A stretch of DNA of 31,241 nucleotides from Yinghuangia elevatio (lineage in GTDB: Bacteria > Actinomycetota > Actinomycetes > Streptomycetales > Streptomycetaceae), in assembly GCF_040649515.1 (NCBI RefSeq), contig NZ_JBEZFP010000113.1:1-31241 (forward strand), read 5' to 3'. Under the pieces are notes generated by a model. It saw only the letters and a program-made list of their open reading frames with translations. It searched no databases and was not told the origin of the DNA. Positions 7,285-16,214 of the stretch are shown here, piece by piece. The position numbers and the translations under genes were made by a program. The stretch's first letter is position 1; each line of letters begins with the position of its first letter.

Positions 7285-10200
7285 GCTTCGACACGCTGCT
7301 GATCGCGAACCGGGGCGAGATAGCCGTGCGGATCCTCCGGACCGCGGCCGCGCTCAGGCTGCGCACCGTGGCGGTCTACTCCGACGCGGACGCCGGGGCC
7401 ATGCACATGCGCATGGCCGACGAGGCGGTGCGGATCGGCCCGGGTCCGGCCGCGGAGAGCTACCTGCGGGTGGACGCGATCCTGGAGGCGGCGCTGCGCA
7501 CGGGGGCCGGGGCGGTGCACCCGGGGTACGGGTTCCTGTCCGAGCGCGCCGACTTCGCCCGGGCGTGCGAGGACGCGGGCCTGGCGTTCGTCGGCCCCAC
7601 ACCGGGGCAGATCGAGCTGTTCGGCACCAAGAACACCGCCCGTGGCGCCGCCGCCCGGGCCGGCGTCCCCCTGATGCCGGGCACCGAGCTGTTGGCCGGT
7701 GTCGAGGACGCGGTGACGCAGGCCGACCGGATCGGCTATCCGGTGATGCTCAAAGCGGCGGCCGGCGGTGGCGGCATCGGGATGCGGGCGTGCGCCGACG
7801 AGACGGCCCTGCGTGCCGCGTACGACCAGGTCACCCGGACCGCGCAGGCGGGGTTCGGCAACGCCACGGTGTTCCTGGAGCGGTTCGTCGCCAACGCGCG
7901 GCACATCGAGGTGCAGGTCTTCGGAGACGGCGCGGGCCGCGTGGTCAGCCTCGGCGACCGTGACTGCAGCCTCCAGCGACGCCACCAGAAGGTCATCGAG
8001 GAGGCCCCCGCACCGCAGCTTCCCGACGGGGTCCGCGAGCGGATCCACACGGCGGCGCGCGTGTTGTGCGCCAAGGTCGGCTACCGGTCGGCGGGGACCG
8101 TGGAGTACGTGTACGACGCCGACCGGCGCGAGGCGTCGTTCCTGGAGGTGAACACCCGGCTCCAGGTCGAGCATGCGGTGACGGAGGCGGTCACCGGCGT
8201 GGACCTGGTGGAGTGGATGCTGCGGCTGGCCCGCGGGGACGCGGGCTTCCTCGACGGCGTGCCGGACCGCGGACCCGAGGTCCGCGGGCACAGCGTGGAG
8301 GCGCGTCTGTACGCCGCGGACCCCGCCCGCGGCCACCAGCCCAGCTCGGGCGTCGTCACCAAGGTCGCGTACGGCCCCGGTGCACGCGTCGACGGCTGGA
8401 TCGCACCGGGGCAGGCGGTGGGCACGTTCTACGACCCCATGCTCGCCAAGGTCGTCACGCATGCCGACTCGCGCGAGGAGGCATTCGCGGCGCTGTTCGA
8501 GGCGCTGGAGCGGACCGAGGTCGCGGGGATCGAGACCAACCTCGGGCAACTGCGTGCGGCGGTCGCCGATCCCGTCGTGTCCGCGGGCTGGATGACGACC
8601 TCGACGCTGTCGTCGGTCAGGGACGCGCGGCCGCGCATCGAGGTGGTACGCGCCGGCACGCTGACGACCGTGCAGGACCTGCCCGGCCGACTGGGCGGCT
8701 GGGACGTCGGCATCCCGCCGAGCGGGCCGATGGACGACCGCGCCTTCCGCGACGGCAACCGGATCCTCGGGAATCCCGACGGCGCGCCGGGTTTGGAATG
8801 CACGCTGGACGGCCCCCGGCTGATGTTCACCCGTGCCGCGACGGTGTGCGTCACCGGGGCGCCCGCGCCGGTCACCGTGAACGGGTTCCCGGTCGCGCAG
8901 CGGGAGGCCGTGCGCGTGCCGCCCGGCGGGCTGCTGGACGTCGGCACCGCGGCGGGGCCGGGCATGCGCACCTACATCCTGGTCGCGGGCGGGTTCGACG
9001 TCCCCGGTTACCTCGGGTCCGCGTCCACGTTCACCGCGGGCGCGTTCGGCGGCCACGCCGGCCGGGCGCTGCGCGCCGGCGACGTGTTGCGGCCGACCGA
9101 CGCCGCATCGCCTGCCACTCCCGTTGCCATGTCGCCGGCCATGTCGCCTGCCGTGTCGCTTGCCACGACCGCCACTTCCGCACGGGCCACCGCGCGCCAG
9201 GCGGCGACGGTCGCGCCGAGCGGCACCGCGGAGCCCTTGCCCGCGCCCGAGTTCACCGATCGCTGGGTCGTCGGCGTCAGCGAAGGTCCGCAGCCCGCAC
9301 CCGAATACCTCACCCGCGCCGACATGGCCCAGTTGTACGCGACGTGGTGGAGCGTCACCAGCCAGGCGGCGCGAACCGGGGTGCGGTTGTCCGGGCCCAA
9401 GCCGGAGTGGGCGCGGCCCGACGGAGGCGAGGCGGGACTTCACCCGTCCAACCTGCACGACAATCCCTACTCCGTGGGCGCGTTGAACCTTACCGGCGAC
9501 ACTCCCGTGCTGCTCGGACCGGACGGCCCGAGTCTGGGCGGGTTCGTGTGCCCGGTGACGGTCGTCCCCGGAGAGCGGTGGAAGATCGGCCAGATGCGGC
9601 CCGGCGACCGGGTGCGCTTCACGCCCGTCGCCGAGCCGGCCGCGCGGGCCCTGCGCTCCGGCAGACTCGCCGCCGCGACTCCGGCGACCCGCGCCCCGGA
9701 ACGGGACGACGGCGTCCTGGCCCGCATCGAGGCCACGGACGACGCGCCCGAGGTGGTGTACCGGCGCGGGGCCGCCGACAACGTGCTGGTGGAGTACGGG
9801 CCGATGGTCCTCGACCTCGGGCTGCGGATGCGGGTGCACGCCCTCGCCGCCGGCCTGGCGGCTCGCCGGCTGGACGGACTGGTCGACGTCACGCCGGGCG
9901 TACGCTCGCTGCACCTGCACACCGATCCGGACCGGCTGCCGCAGCGCCGCCTCGTCGACGTGCTCACCGAGATCGAGGCCGAACTGCCCGCCACCGCCGA
10001 CCTGTCCGTGCCGAGCCGGGTGGTCCGGCTCCCGATGTCCTGGGACGACCCGGTCGTCGGCCGGGCCATCGCCCGCTACCGGGAGACCGTCCGCGACAAC
10101 GCCCCGTGGAACCCGTCGAACATCGAGTTCATCCGGCGCATGAACGGCCTCGCGCACGCCGACGACGTCCGCCGGACCGTCTTCGAGGCCGAGTACCTGG

Positions 10201-10970
10201 TGCTGGGGCTCGGGGACGTGTACCTCGGTGCCCCGGCCGCGACGCCGCTGGACCCGCGGCACCGGCTCGTCACCACGAAGTACAACCCCGCCCGCACCTG
10301 GACCGCGGAGGGCACGGTTGGGATCGGCGGGACATACCTGTGCGTGTACGGGATGAACAGCCCCGGCGGCTACCAACTCGTGGGGCGCACCGTGCCGATC
10401 TGGAGCACTTACGCGAACGCGGGCGGGTTCGAACCCGGGGTCCCGTGGCTGCTGCGCTTCTTCGATCGCATCAGCTGGTATCCCGTCGAGCCGGCCGAAC
10501 TCCTCGGCATCCGCGCCGACCTCACCTCAGGACGGGCCGGACTCGACATCAGCCCGGGGACGTTCACCCTCGCCGAACACCGCGCCTTCCTCGCCCGGCA
10601 TGCCGGCGACATCGCCGCGTTCCGGGACCGCCAGGCGCACGCCTTCGCCGCCGAGCGCGCCGCGTGGGAGGCCGCCGGGGAGTTCGCGGCCCGGCCCGAA
10701 CCGGAACCCGTTGCCGCCCCCCGGTTGGCCGTGCCGCCCGGCGGCGAGGTGGTGCGGTCCCCGCTGGCCGCCACCGTCTGGGAAGTCGCGGCGGCACCGG
10801 GGAGGTTCGTGCGGGCCGGTGACACACTGGTCCGTTTGGAGGCGATGAAGATGGAGGTCGTGGTGACCGCACCCACGGACGGATTCGTCCACCAGGTCCT
10901 GGTCGAGGCCGGACGGCAGATCGATCCGGGCGCGCCCCTGGTCGTCCTGGCGATGGAGGCAGCCGCATGA
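7281..10970 (+). CDS. uca: Urea carboxylase (biotin-dependent, EC 6.3.4.6)
   Basis: The 1229-residue product carries all three parts of urea carboxylase in one chain. Residues 1-about 445 are biotin carboxylase, with IANRGEIAVRI at the start, the Gly-rich ATP-grasp loop AAGGGGIGMR and EVNTRLQVEHAVTE. About 455-780 is the AHS2/KipA-type and about 840-1060 the AHS1/KipI-type carboxyltransferase portion (GPSLGGFVCPVT and NSPGGYQLVGRT are visible). The last 75 residues are the biotin carrier domain, with the biotinylated Lys1190 in EAMKMEV. It makes allophanate from urea, bicarbonate and ATP. It overlaps GntR and allophanate hydrolase by 4 nt each. Some relatives are guanidine carboxylases; no carboxyguanidine deiminase or DUF1989 genes are nearby, which favours urea. 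A Pro/Ala/Thr-rich insert of about 45 residues at 610-655 is unusual. Confidence 0.93.
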   Translation: MSFDTLLIANRGEIAVRILRTAAALRLRTVAVYSDADAGAMHMRMADEAVRIGPGPAAESYLRVDAILEAALRTGAGAVHPGYGFLSERADFARACEDAGLAFVGPTPGQIELFGTKNTARGAAARAGVPLMPGTELLAGVEDAVTQADRIGYPVMLKAAAGGGGIGMRACADETALRAAYDQVTRTAQAGFGNATVFLERFVANARHIEVQVFGDGAGRVVSLGDRDCSLQRRHQKVIEEAPAPQLPDGVRERIHTAARVLCAKVGYRSAGTVEYVYDADRREASFLEVNTRLQVEHAVTEAVTGVDLVEWMLRLARGDAGFLDGVPDRGPEVRGHSVEARLYAADPARGHQPSSGVVTKVAYGPGARVDGWIAPGQAVGTFYDPMLAKVVTHADSREEAFAALFEALERTEVAGIETNLGQLRAAVADPVVSAGWMTTSTLSSVRDARPRIEVVRAGTLTTVQDLPGRLGGWDVGIPPSGPMDDRAFRDGNRILGNPDGAPGLECTLDGPRLMFTRAATVCVTGAPAPVTVNGFPVAQREAVRVPPGGLLDVGTAAGPGMRTYILVAGGFDVPGYLGSASTFTAGAFGGHAGRALRAGDVLRPTDAASPATPVAMSPAMSPAVSLATTATSARATARQAATVAPSGTAEPLPAPEFTDRWVVGVSEGPQPAPEYLTRADMAQLYATWWSVTSQAARTGVRLSGPKPEWARPDGGEAGLHPSNLHDNPYSVGALNLTGDTPVLLGPDGPSLGGFVCPVTVVPGERWKIGQMRPGDRVRFTPVAEPAARALRSGRLAAATPATRAPERDDGVLARIEATDDAPEVVYRRGAADNVLVEYGPMVLDLGLRMRVHALAAGLAARRLDGLVDVTPGVRSLHLHTDPDRLPQRRLVDVLTEIEAELPATADLSVPSRVVRLPMSWDDPVVGRAIARYRETVRDNAPWNPSNIEFIRRMNGLAHADDVRRTVFEAEYLVLGLGDVYLGAPAATPLDPRHRLVTTKYNPARTWTAEGTVGIGGTYLCVYGMNSPGGYQLVGRTVPIWSTYANAGGFEPGVPWLLRFFDRISWYPVEPAELLGIRADLTSGRAGLDISPGTFTLAEHRAFLARHAGDIAAFRDRQAHAFAAERAAWEAAGEFAARPEPEPVAAPRLAVPPGGEVVRSPLAATVWEVAAAPGRFVRAGDTLVRLEAMKMEVVVTAPTDGFVHQVLVEAGRQIDPGAPLVVLAMEAAA
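9124..9171 (+). repeat. Four imperfect tandem 12-bp repeats within uca
   Basis: Units starting at 9124, 9136, 9148 and 9160 follow the pattern nnGCCATGTCGC with a few substitutions. They encode part of an Ala/Pro/Ser/Thr-rich linker (VAMSPAMSPAVSLATTA) inserted within the AHS2-type region of urea carboxylase. Because the unit is a multiple of 3, repeat expansion leaves the frame intact. Confidence 0.75.
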
Positions 10971-12670
10971 CCCCCTTTCCGACACGCACCCGTGTCGAAG
11001 CGGCGTTTCGGCGCATCAAGGAGGTCGACCGGCCCGAGGTGTGGATCCTGCTGCGGGACGAGGCGGACGTGCTCGCGGACGCGGACCGCGTCGACGCCAG
11101 GACCGCGGCGGGCGACGAACTCCCACTCGCCGGGCTGCTGCTCGCGGTCAAGGACAACGTCGACGTCGCCGGGTTGCCGACCACTGCGGCCTGCCCCGCG
11201 TTCGCGTACACACCGCCCCGCAGCGCGACCGCGGTCGCCCGGCTCGTCGACGCGGGCGCGGTCGTGCTGGGCAAGACCAACCTCGACCAGTTCGCCACCG
11301 GGCTGGTGGGCACCCGGAGCCCGTACGGCGCGGTGCGCAACGCCCTGCACCCGGAGCGGATCTCCGGGGGATCCAGCTCCGGGTCGGCGGTCGCGGTCGC
11401 GCTCGGCGTCGCGGACCTGGCGATCGGCACCGACACCGCGGGCTCCGGCCGGGTGCCCGCCGCCCTCAACGGAATCGTCGGAATCAAGGCGACCGTGGGC
11501 CTGGTGCCCACCACGGGGGTCGTCCCCGCCGCGCGCCCTTACGACTGCGTCACCGTCTTCGCCGGCACCCTCACCCTGGCGGCACAGGCCATCGCCGTCA
11601 TGGCCGGGCCGGACGATGCGGACCCGCTCAGCCGCCGGTGGCCGCCCGACGTACGCCTGGCCGCACCGCCGCGACCACGCATCGCGGTCCCCGGCCCTGC
11701 CGCGCTGGCCCCGCTGACCGACGACGCCCGCACCGCTTTCGCTGCCGCCGTCGACCGTCTCGCGGACGCCGGGGCCACGGTCGAGGTCGTCGACGTCGCA
11801 CCGCTCACCGCCGTCGCCAAACTCCTCTACGACGGCGCACTGGTCGCCGAACGGTACGCGGCGGTCGGGGAATTCCTCGCCACCGAGCCGCCGGGTGCCG
11901 ACCCGACCGTCTCGGCGATCATCCTCGCGGCCGCCTCGCTGTCCGCCCACGACCTCGCCGCGGACCAGCGGCGCGTCGACGAAGCCCGGGCGACGGCCGC
12001 GGCGTTGCTCGGCGGATGCGACGCGCTTCTCCTGCCCACTACCGTCGGCCACCCCACGCTTGCGGAGGTCGCCGCGGACCCCGTCGGCGTCAACAGCCGC
12101 CTGGGCACGTACACCAACTTCCTGAACCTCCTCGACATGGCCGCCGTCGCGGTCCCCGCCGGAACCGCCGACGGGGCGCCGTTCGGCGTCAGCGTGATCA
12201 CCCGCGCGTTCGACGACCAGATCGGCGTCGACCTCGCCGCGCACCTGACCGGCGAGACGATCGACCCTCCCCTGCCCGAACTCGGCGTCGACTTGGTCGT
12301 GTTCGGCGCACACCGGAGCGGGCAGCCACTCAACGGCCAGCTCACGGAAGCGGGTGCGCGCCTGCGCGGCATCGTGCGCACCGCCCCCGACTACCGCATG
12401 CTCGACCTGCGCACCGAGCCGCCCAAGCCGGGCATCACCGCCACCGCCCCAGGCGAGGGCGGAGCCCTCGAAGGAGAACGCTGGACCTTGTCCCCCGCAG
12501 CCCTCGGACTCTTCCTGGCCGCGCTCCCCGCCCCGATGACGCTGGGCAAGGTCATCCTCGACAGCGGCGAGGCGGTCACCGCCTTCCACTGCGACGTGCC
12601 TCCCAGCGCCGACGTCATCGACGTGACGCCGTACGGGAGTTGGCCGAACTACCTGGCGGCCCGCCAGTAA
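10967..12670 (+). CDS. atzF: Allophanate hydrolase (EC 3.5.1.54)
   Basis: The 567-residue product has an N-terminal amidase-signature domain (to about residue 430) and the smaller C-terminal domain of AtzF/DUR1-type allophanate hydrolases (about 435-567, starting near LVVFGAHRSGQPLNGQL). The Ser-cisSer-Lys triad is intact: Lys62 in LAVKDNVDVAG, Ser136 in GGSSSGS and nucleophile Ser160 in GTDTAGSGRVPA. It splits allophanate to ammonia and CO2, completing the ATP-dependent urea pathway begun by the upstream carboxylase, whose stop it overlaps by ATGA. The C-terminal domain is thought to remove the carboxyl group of the intermediate. Length fits the family (about 600). I see no terminator directly after the stop. 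Confidence 0.93.
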   Translation: MTPFPTRTRVEAAFRRIKEVDRPEVWILLRDEADVLADADRVDARTAAGDELPLAGLLLAVKDNVDVAGLPTTAACPAFAYTPPRSATAVARLVDAGAVVLGKTNLDQFATGLVGTRSPYGAVRNALHPERISGGSSSGSAVAVALGVADLAIGTDTAGSGRVPAALNGIVGIKATVGLVPTTGVVPAARPYDCVTVFAGTLTLAAQAIAVMAGPDDADPLSRRWPPDVRLAAPPRPRIAVPGPAALAPLTDDARTAFAAAVDRLADAGATVEVVDVAPLTAVAKLLYDGALVAERYAAVGEFLATEPPGADPTVSAIILAAASLSAHDLAADQRRVDEARATAAALLGGCDALLLPTTVGHPTLAEVAADPVGVNSRLGTYTNFLNLLDMAAVAVPAGTADGAPFGVSVITRAFDDQIGVDLAAHLTGETIDPPLPELGVDLVVFGAHRSGQPLNGQLTEAGARLRGIVRTAPDYRMLDLRTEPPKPGITATAPGEGGALEGERWTLSPAALGLFLAALPAPMTLGKVILDSGEAVTAFHCDVPPSADVIDVTPYGSWPNYLAARQ

Positions 12671-12757
12671 ATGCGACCGCCACGTCACCGCACACCCCAC
12701 GCCGACGTCGTGTCTTAAGAGAGGAGCAGGGCATCCCGCAGTGGAAGTAATGGGTCA

Positions 12758-13300
12758 ATGGCAGTTGTCAGGTTGACCGATGCGGGGGCGATCGCCACTC
12801 GCCTCGCGAGGGTGAGGCGGCCAGCGGCGGAGGTGGATCGCGTGCGCTTGTCGGGATGGCAGGCCACTCCTTCGGACCGATTCACCCTCGTGGACTCGCC
12901 GACGACCTCGGCACTCCCGTTCGACAGGGTGGGCGGAGTCGTGCCGCTCGCGGGGATGTTCGCTCGCCACGCGACCGAGCCCTATGCGTGGTGCGGTGTG
13001 CGTGCTCAGGACGGCAAAGTGTTCGTCAGCCGGGCGGTCGCATCCGGTGGTCCGGAGGGGGCCGACGGCACGGTCTTCGTCAACTCGTCCGTGTCGTTGC
13101 TGTTGGACTTCCTGGTCTGTGGGCGGTCGGGTCGAGCCGTGCCGCCTACGTCCGCGCGGAGCCGTTTGATGCGGCTCGTGGTGGCGGGGCGGAGGGCTCC
13201 GAGGGCACGGACGAGGGCAGGGGGGCCGGTTGGGACGAGGGCCGGGAGCGCGGGTCCGGATCGCCGCCCAGGTGGTCGGGGGTCCCCGGGCGCCGACTGA
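12758..13300 (+). pseudogene. SUKH-4-like protein, apparently truncated or degraded at the 3' end
   Basis: The ORF would encode 180 residues, but only about the first 125 look like protein. This part resembles the SUKH-4 immunity-protein pattern: a PF..GG..PLAGMF region, then YAWCGVRAQDGKVFVSR and the hallmark FVNSSVSLLLDFL at about 108-120. From about residue 127 (13140 onward) the frame becomes Arg/Gly-rich and runs antisense to the last 50 codons of the SCO2521-type gene, so it is a shadow. SUKH-4 proteins normally continue for another 20-40 meaningful residues after FVNSS. The ATG at 12758 has no clear ribosome binding site. I read it as a decayed or truncated immunity gene; a short functional form is possible. 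Confidence 0.5.
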
Positions 13301-14228
13301 GGCCCTCCAGGATGTTCAGCGCCATGGAGTCGCGGATGCGGTCTACGCAGGTTTGCCACTGGCGGCTGAAGCCCGGTCTTGCCTCCAAGTCCGCCCACAC
13401 CGCCAGGAGTTCGGCTGATGTGTCGACGCCGGGCGACCACAGGTGGATCAGTTGGTGCACGGCCGGGCGGATGCGGCGCAGGGAGGCGGAGTCGGACTGG
13501 CCGGCGCAGGCGCGGTCCGCGGCTTCGGCGAGGACGCTCAGGAGCCAGTCGTGCAGGGCCAAGTCCTCGCAGAGTGCGGCGATTTCCGTGATCGCGGGGA
13601 ACCGGTCCGCGGGGAGGCGCAGTTCGAGGGTGCGTTCGGTGGCGCCGTACAGGGTGAAGGTTCCGCCGGGCCGGCTGCCGGACTCGGACGGTGCGGCGGA
13701 CCAGCGCAGTTGGGTGCGTCGCGCGCGGAACGTCGCCTGGTGGTCCAGCGCCGGGGACCTCTGGACCTGGCCCAGGAGGCGTTCGGATACGGCGCCGGGG
13801 GCGAGTTCCCGGTCGGGCGGGCGTGTTCCGGGAAAGCCGTCGGCCAGGTCGTCGGTGCGGGCACGGCCGATGACCTCGACGGTGCCGGGGCGTTCGAGGT
13901 AGTGCGCCCACGGCAGTCGCCGGGTGCCGCCGGGGACGAGGGCGCCGCGGGTCGATGCCTGGAGTACGCGTCCACCGGTGACCTTGGCGCGGGCCAGGAG
14001 CGTGCCGACGCCGCGCGCCTTCGCGGCCGAGCCGGTGCGTACCGGGCAGTCGACGGCCTCCACGAGATCGGCGGACAGCGCACGGGGCACCGGGCGTTCG
14101 GCGGTGCGTACGTGCGCGCCGTGCACGAGCAGGGCGAGCAGCGCCTCGGCGCCGATCCGCCCGAGCGGCCGGGAGTTCATCAGCAGTGCGGTGCGAACCT
14201 CGCCGACGACGAGCAACGGCGGGGTCAC
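13146..14228 (-). CDS. SCO2521 family protein
   Basis: The 360-residue product is the last gene of the six-gene minus-strand operon. The N-terminus (LVVGEVRTALLMNSRPLGRI) and helix-rich middle with AEALLALLVHGAHVRT match my memory of the SCO2521 family, defined as a gene conserved beside SCO2522-SCO2525 in Streptomyces; no biochemical function is known to me. There are no signal peptide or membrane segments, so it should be cytoplasmic. The last 45 residues are a Pro/Ser/Arg-rich tail. GTG at 14228 overlaps the TGA of the preceding gene by 4 nt (GTGA), which fixes the start and implies translational coupling. The 3' end overlaps the tail of the SUKH-4-like ORF on the other strand. Confidence 0.75.
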   Translation of the reverse strand: MTPPLLVVGEVRTALLMNSRPLGRIGAEALLALLVHGAHVRTAERPVPRALSADLVEAVDCPVRTGSAAKARGVGTLLARAKVTGGRVLQASTRGALVPGGTRRLPWAHYLERPGTVEVIGRARTDDLADGFPGTRPPDRELAPGAVSERLLGQVQRSPALDHQATFRARRTQLRWSAAPSESGSRPGGTFTLYGATERTLELRLPADRFPAITEIAALCEDLALHDWLLSVLAEAADRACAGQSDSASLRRIRPAVHQLIHLWSPGVDTSAELLAVWADLEARPGFSRQWQTCVDRIRDSMALNILEGLSRRPGTPDHLGGDPDPRSRPSSQPAPLPSSVPSEPSAPPPRAASNGSART

Positions 14229-15298
14229 CGCCGGCCGCCCTCGGGGGAGGCTTCCCGGTGGGTCCCGTCGCCGGTGAGCAGGGTGTAGGCGATCCTGCCG
14301 GTCGGGTCCCTCGGCAGCAGGACGCCCTCGGCCTCGGCGCGCCGGACCGCCTGGCCGCCGACGACCGGATCGACGGCGGTGTGGCCGAGGATCAGCCGGA
14401 CCGCATGCTCGATCGGCAGGAAGCGGCTGCCCAGCACGGAGAACGTGCGGTACGCCGCGAAGGGGGCGGCCGCCGGGTTGAGCCGGAGCAGTGCGGGGAG
14501 GTCGTCCCAGTCCCGGGGAAATTCCGGGGCCGTCCACGGGACCGGGGGCAGCACCGGCGCGCCGCGGTCGCGCAGCAGGCCCAGACGCAGAAGTTGCCAC
14601 ACGGCCGCGAGGAACGGACAGGACCAGACGCGCTGTTCCCCGTCACCGGCCCACAACTCCACGTCGAGGAAGACCGAGTGGTTGCGCGCCCCGATCTCGC
14701 GTGGCGGCCGCCAGGCCTCGCGGGGCGCCATCGCCTCGGCGCCGTGTCCGTGCGGGGTCCGCACCCCGTTGCACAGCCACCCGGTGTCGTGCGCGGGCGG
14801 CCGCGTCCCGTTGGTCCCTTCCACGGGTGCGGGCACCAGCCGGGCTTCCAGGAGGGCGGCCGGCCCGGAACCCGCGGCGGAGGCCGCGCAGCCCGATTCG
14901 CGGGCGAGGTAGTCGATGACCAGCCCCGCTTCCTCGGCGGCGCGCAGCAGTTCGGGGATCACCTCGGCAGGTGTGGCGAAGCGGGTGAAGTAGTCGTCCA
15001 CCAGGAAGCACGTGCTCACCCGCGCCCGGGTGCCGGGCGGCGCGGCGGTCGCGCGGGCGGCCTCGATCCAAGGGGCGACCGCGGCGAAGTGGCGGCGCAG
15101 GCGCTCGGGCCCCTGCGCGAAGTCCTCCATGTACAGGTGTCCGAGCTCGATCGACAGGTGCGCGTACGGGATGGACTCGGTCGGTTCCTCCGCCGACCAC
15201 TCGCGGAAGACGGTCTCCGCCCGTTCCTGGTACGGGAGGTCGGCACCGTCGCGGAACCCGGCACCGCCGCGGACGCCGGCGCTGTCACGGGCGCTCAC
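14225..15298 (-). CDS. SCO2522 family protein
   Basis: The 357-residue cytoplasmic protein contains YAHLSIELGHLYMEDF at about 45-60, a STCFLVDDYFTRFATPAEV strand-helix at about 95-113, DYLARESGCA and VWSCPFLAAVWQLLRLGLL at about 234-252, and a C-terminal region ending LLTGDGTHREAS. I recognise it as SCO2522-like from gene order and the VDDYF-type core. The function is unknown. The DD pair in VDDYF and the H/E residues near the N-terminus are candidates for a metal or nucleotide site, but this is speculative. GTG at 15298 overlaps the stop of the P-loop gene (GTGA), and its own stop overlaps the next start, so SCO2523-2522-2521 are translated as a coupled set, suggesting a fixed stoichiometry. 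Confidence 0.75.
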   Translation of the reverse strand: MSARDSAGVRGGAGFRDGADLPYQERAETVFREWSAEEPTESIPYAHLSIELGHLYMEDFAQGPERLRRHFAAVAPWIEAARATAAPPGTRARVSTCFLVDDYFTRFATPAEVIPELLRAAEEAGLVIDYLARESGCAASAAGSGPAALLEARLVPAPVEGTNGTRPPAHDTGWLCNGVRTPHGHGAEAMAPREAWRPPREIGARNHSVFLDVELWAGDGEQRVWSCPFLAAVWQLLRLGLLRDRGAPVLPPVPWTAPEFPRDWDDLPALLRLNPAAAPFAAYRTFSVLGSRFLPIEHAVRLILGHTAVDPVVGGQAVRRAEAEGVLLPRDPTGRIAYTLLTGDGTHREASPEGGRR

Positions 15299-16209
15299 AT
15301 GACCTCCCAGGATTCCGCGTCGGTCAGGGCGTCCGCGAGGTCCCGCAGGGCGTCCACGGTCTCGCGGTTCGCGATGCGGCGGACCACCGCATCGGCGTCG
15401 GTGAGGAGTTGCTCGCGCCACTGGAGCACGGGGTCGAGCGGGACCGAGCCGAGCAGGTTGGTCCGGCCGAGCCGGTTGGCGGCGGCGAGGTCGTGGAGCT
15501 CGCGGTCGCAGGCGACGAGCCATTCCGCCTGGGTGGGGCGCAGCCCCGCGCCGAGGGCCGGGCCGGACTTGGGGACCGCGGCGCGGATGTAGCGGATGCG
15601 GTCGGCCAGTTCCGACCGCTCGTGCCCCATGGCCGCACCGGCGGCGAGGATCCCGCGGTCGCCGTGCACGAGGTCGGCGGTGGCGACGATGTGCTGCCGC
15701 GTCCAGCGGTGGAAGACCAGCCAGCGGATCCGGGTCTCCCGGAACTCGGGCCGGGTGACGGTGCGCAGCGCCAGATCGATGGCGTACGAGCGGCCCGCGC
15801 TCAGGTCCACGAACGTGACGTCGAACTCCTCCTCCAGGCGCAGGAAGAGTTCGGCGCAGGGGCCGACGGACGCGTCCTCGGCGGCGAACTCGCCGCCGCC
15901 GACGTCGCCGGGGAACAGCTCCAGGCGACCGCACGAGGGCGGGCGCATGCGCAGTTCCTGCCGCCGGGTGTGCGCCCACACGTCGATCTGCCGCGGTTCG
16001 CCGCCACGGCCCCGCAGGTAGGTGTGCAGGCCCGAACCGGCGGGCCGGTCCGAAACGTCCAGTTCGAAGACGGCCTTCGCGGTCGGGGAGCCGAAGTCGA
16101 AGTCGACGTACGCGACGTCGTCGCCGAGCAGCGCACGGCGGTAGGCGATGTTGGCGCACGTGACCGTTCGGCCAGTGCCGCCCTTGTCGGAGGTGGCGAA
16201 TACCAGCAT
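15295..16209 (-). CDS. SCO2523 family variant P-loop (ParA/MinD-like) protein
   Basis: The 304-residue product opens with MLVFATSDKGGTGRTVT, the deviant Walker A position of ParA/MinD proteins. The family signature Lys (Lys9) is kept, but the second Lys of KGGxGK[ST] is Arg14. AYVDFDFGSPTAKAVF at about 37-52 corresponds to the A' motif, and VTFVDLSAGRSYAIDLAL at about 139-156 to the Walker B/switch region. Relatives use ATP-driven dimerisation to position cargo or control partners; the Lys-to-Arg change may slow or abolish hydrolysis. The ATG at 16209 lies 5 nt after the stop of the SCO2524-type gene with GGGGCTGAG upstream. Its location between coupled genes suggests it acts in a complex with SCO2522 and SCO2521. 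Confidence 0.85.
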   Translation of the reverse strand: MLVFATSDKGGTGRTVTCANIAYRRALLGDDVAYVDFDFGSPTAKAVFELDVSDRPAGSGLHTYLRGRGGEPRQIDVWAHTRRQELRMRPPSCGRLELFPGDVGGGEFAAEDASVGPCAELFLRLEEEFDVTFVDLSAGRSYAIDLALRTVTRPEFRETRIRWLVFHRWTRQHIVATADLVHGDRGILAAGAAMGHERSELADRIRYIRAAVPKSGPALGAGLRPTQAEWLVACDRELHDLAAANRLGRTNLLGSVPLDPVLQWREQLLTDADAVVRRIANRETVDALRDLADALTDAESWEVM

Positions 16210-16214
16210 GCGGC

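Noticed and set aside
9124..9171. Short CRISPR-like array
   Set aside because: The units are contiguous 12-bp repeats with no spacers and lie in frame inside a coding sequence.
7182..10376. 1064-codon minus-strand ORF opposite urea carboxylase
   Set aside because: Antisense shadow; the plus strand encodes conserved carboxylase domains throughout.
10409..12700. 763-codon minus-strand ORF opposite allophanate hydrolase
   Set aside because: Gly/Arg-rich shadow; the plus strand has the amidase catalytic triad and the AtzF C-terminal domain.
12758..13300. Full-length 180-residue plus-strand gene
   Set aside because: The last 50 or so codons are antisense to the SCO2521-type gene and have shadow composition, so only the first part is treated as gene-derived.
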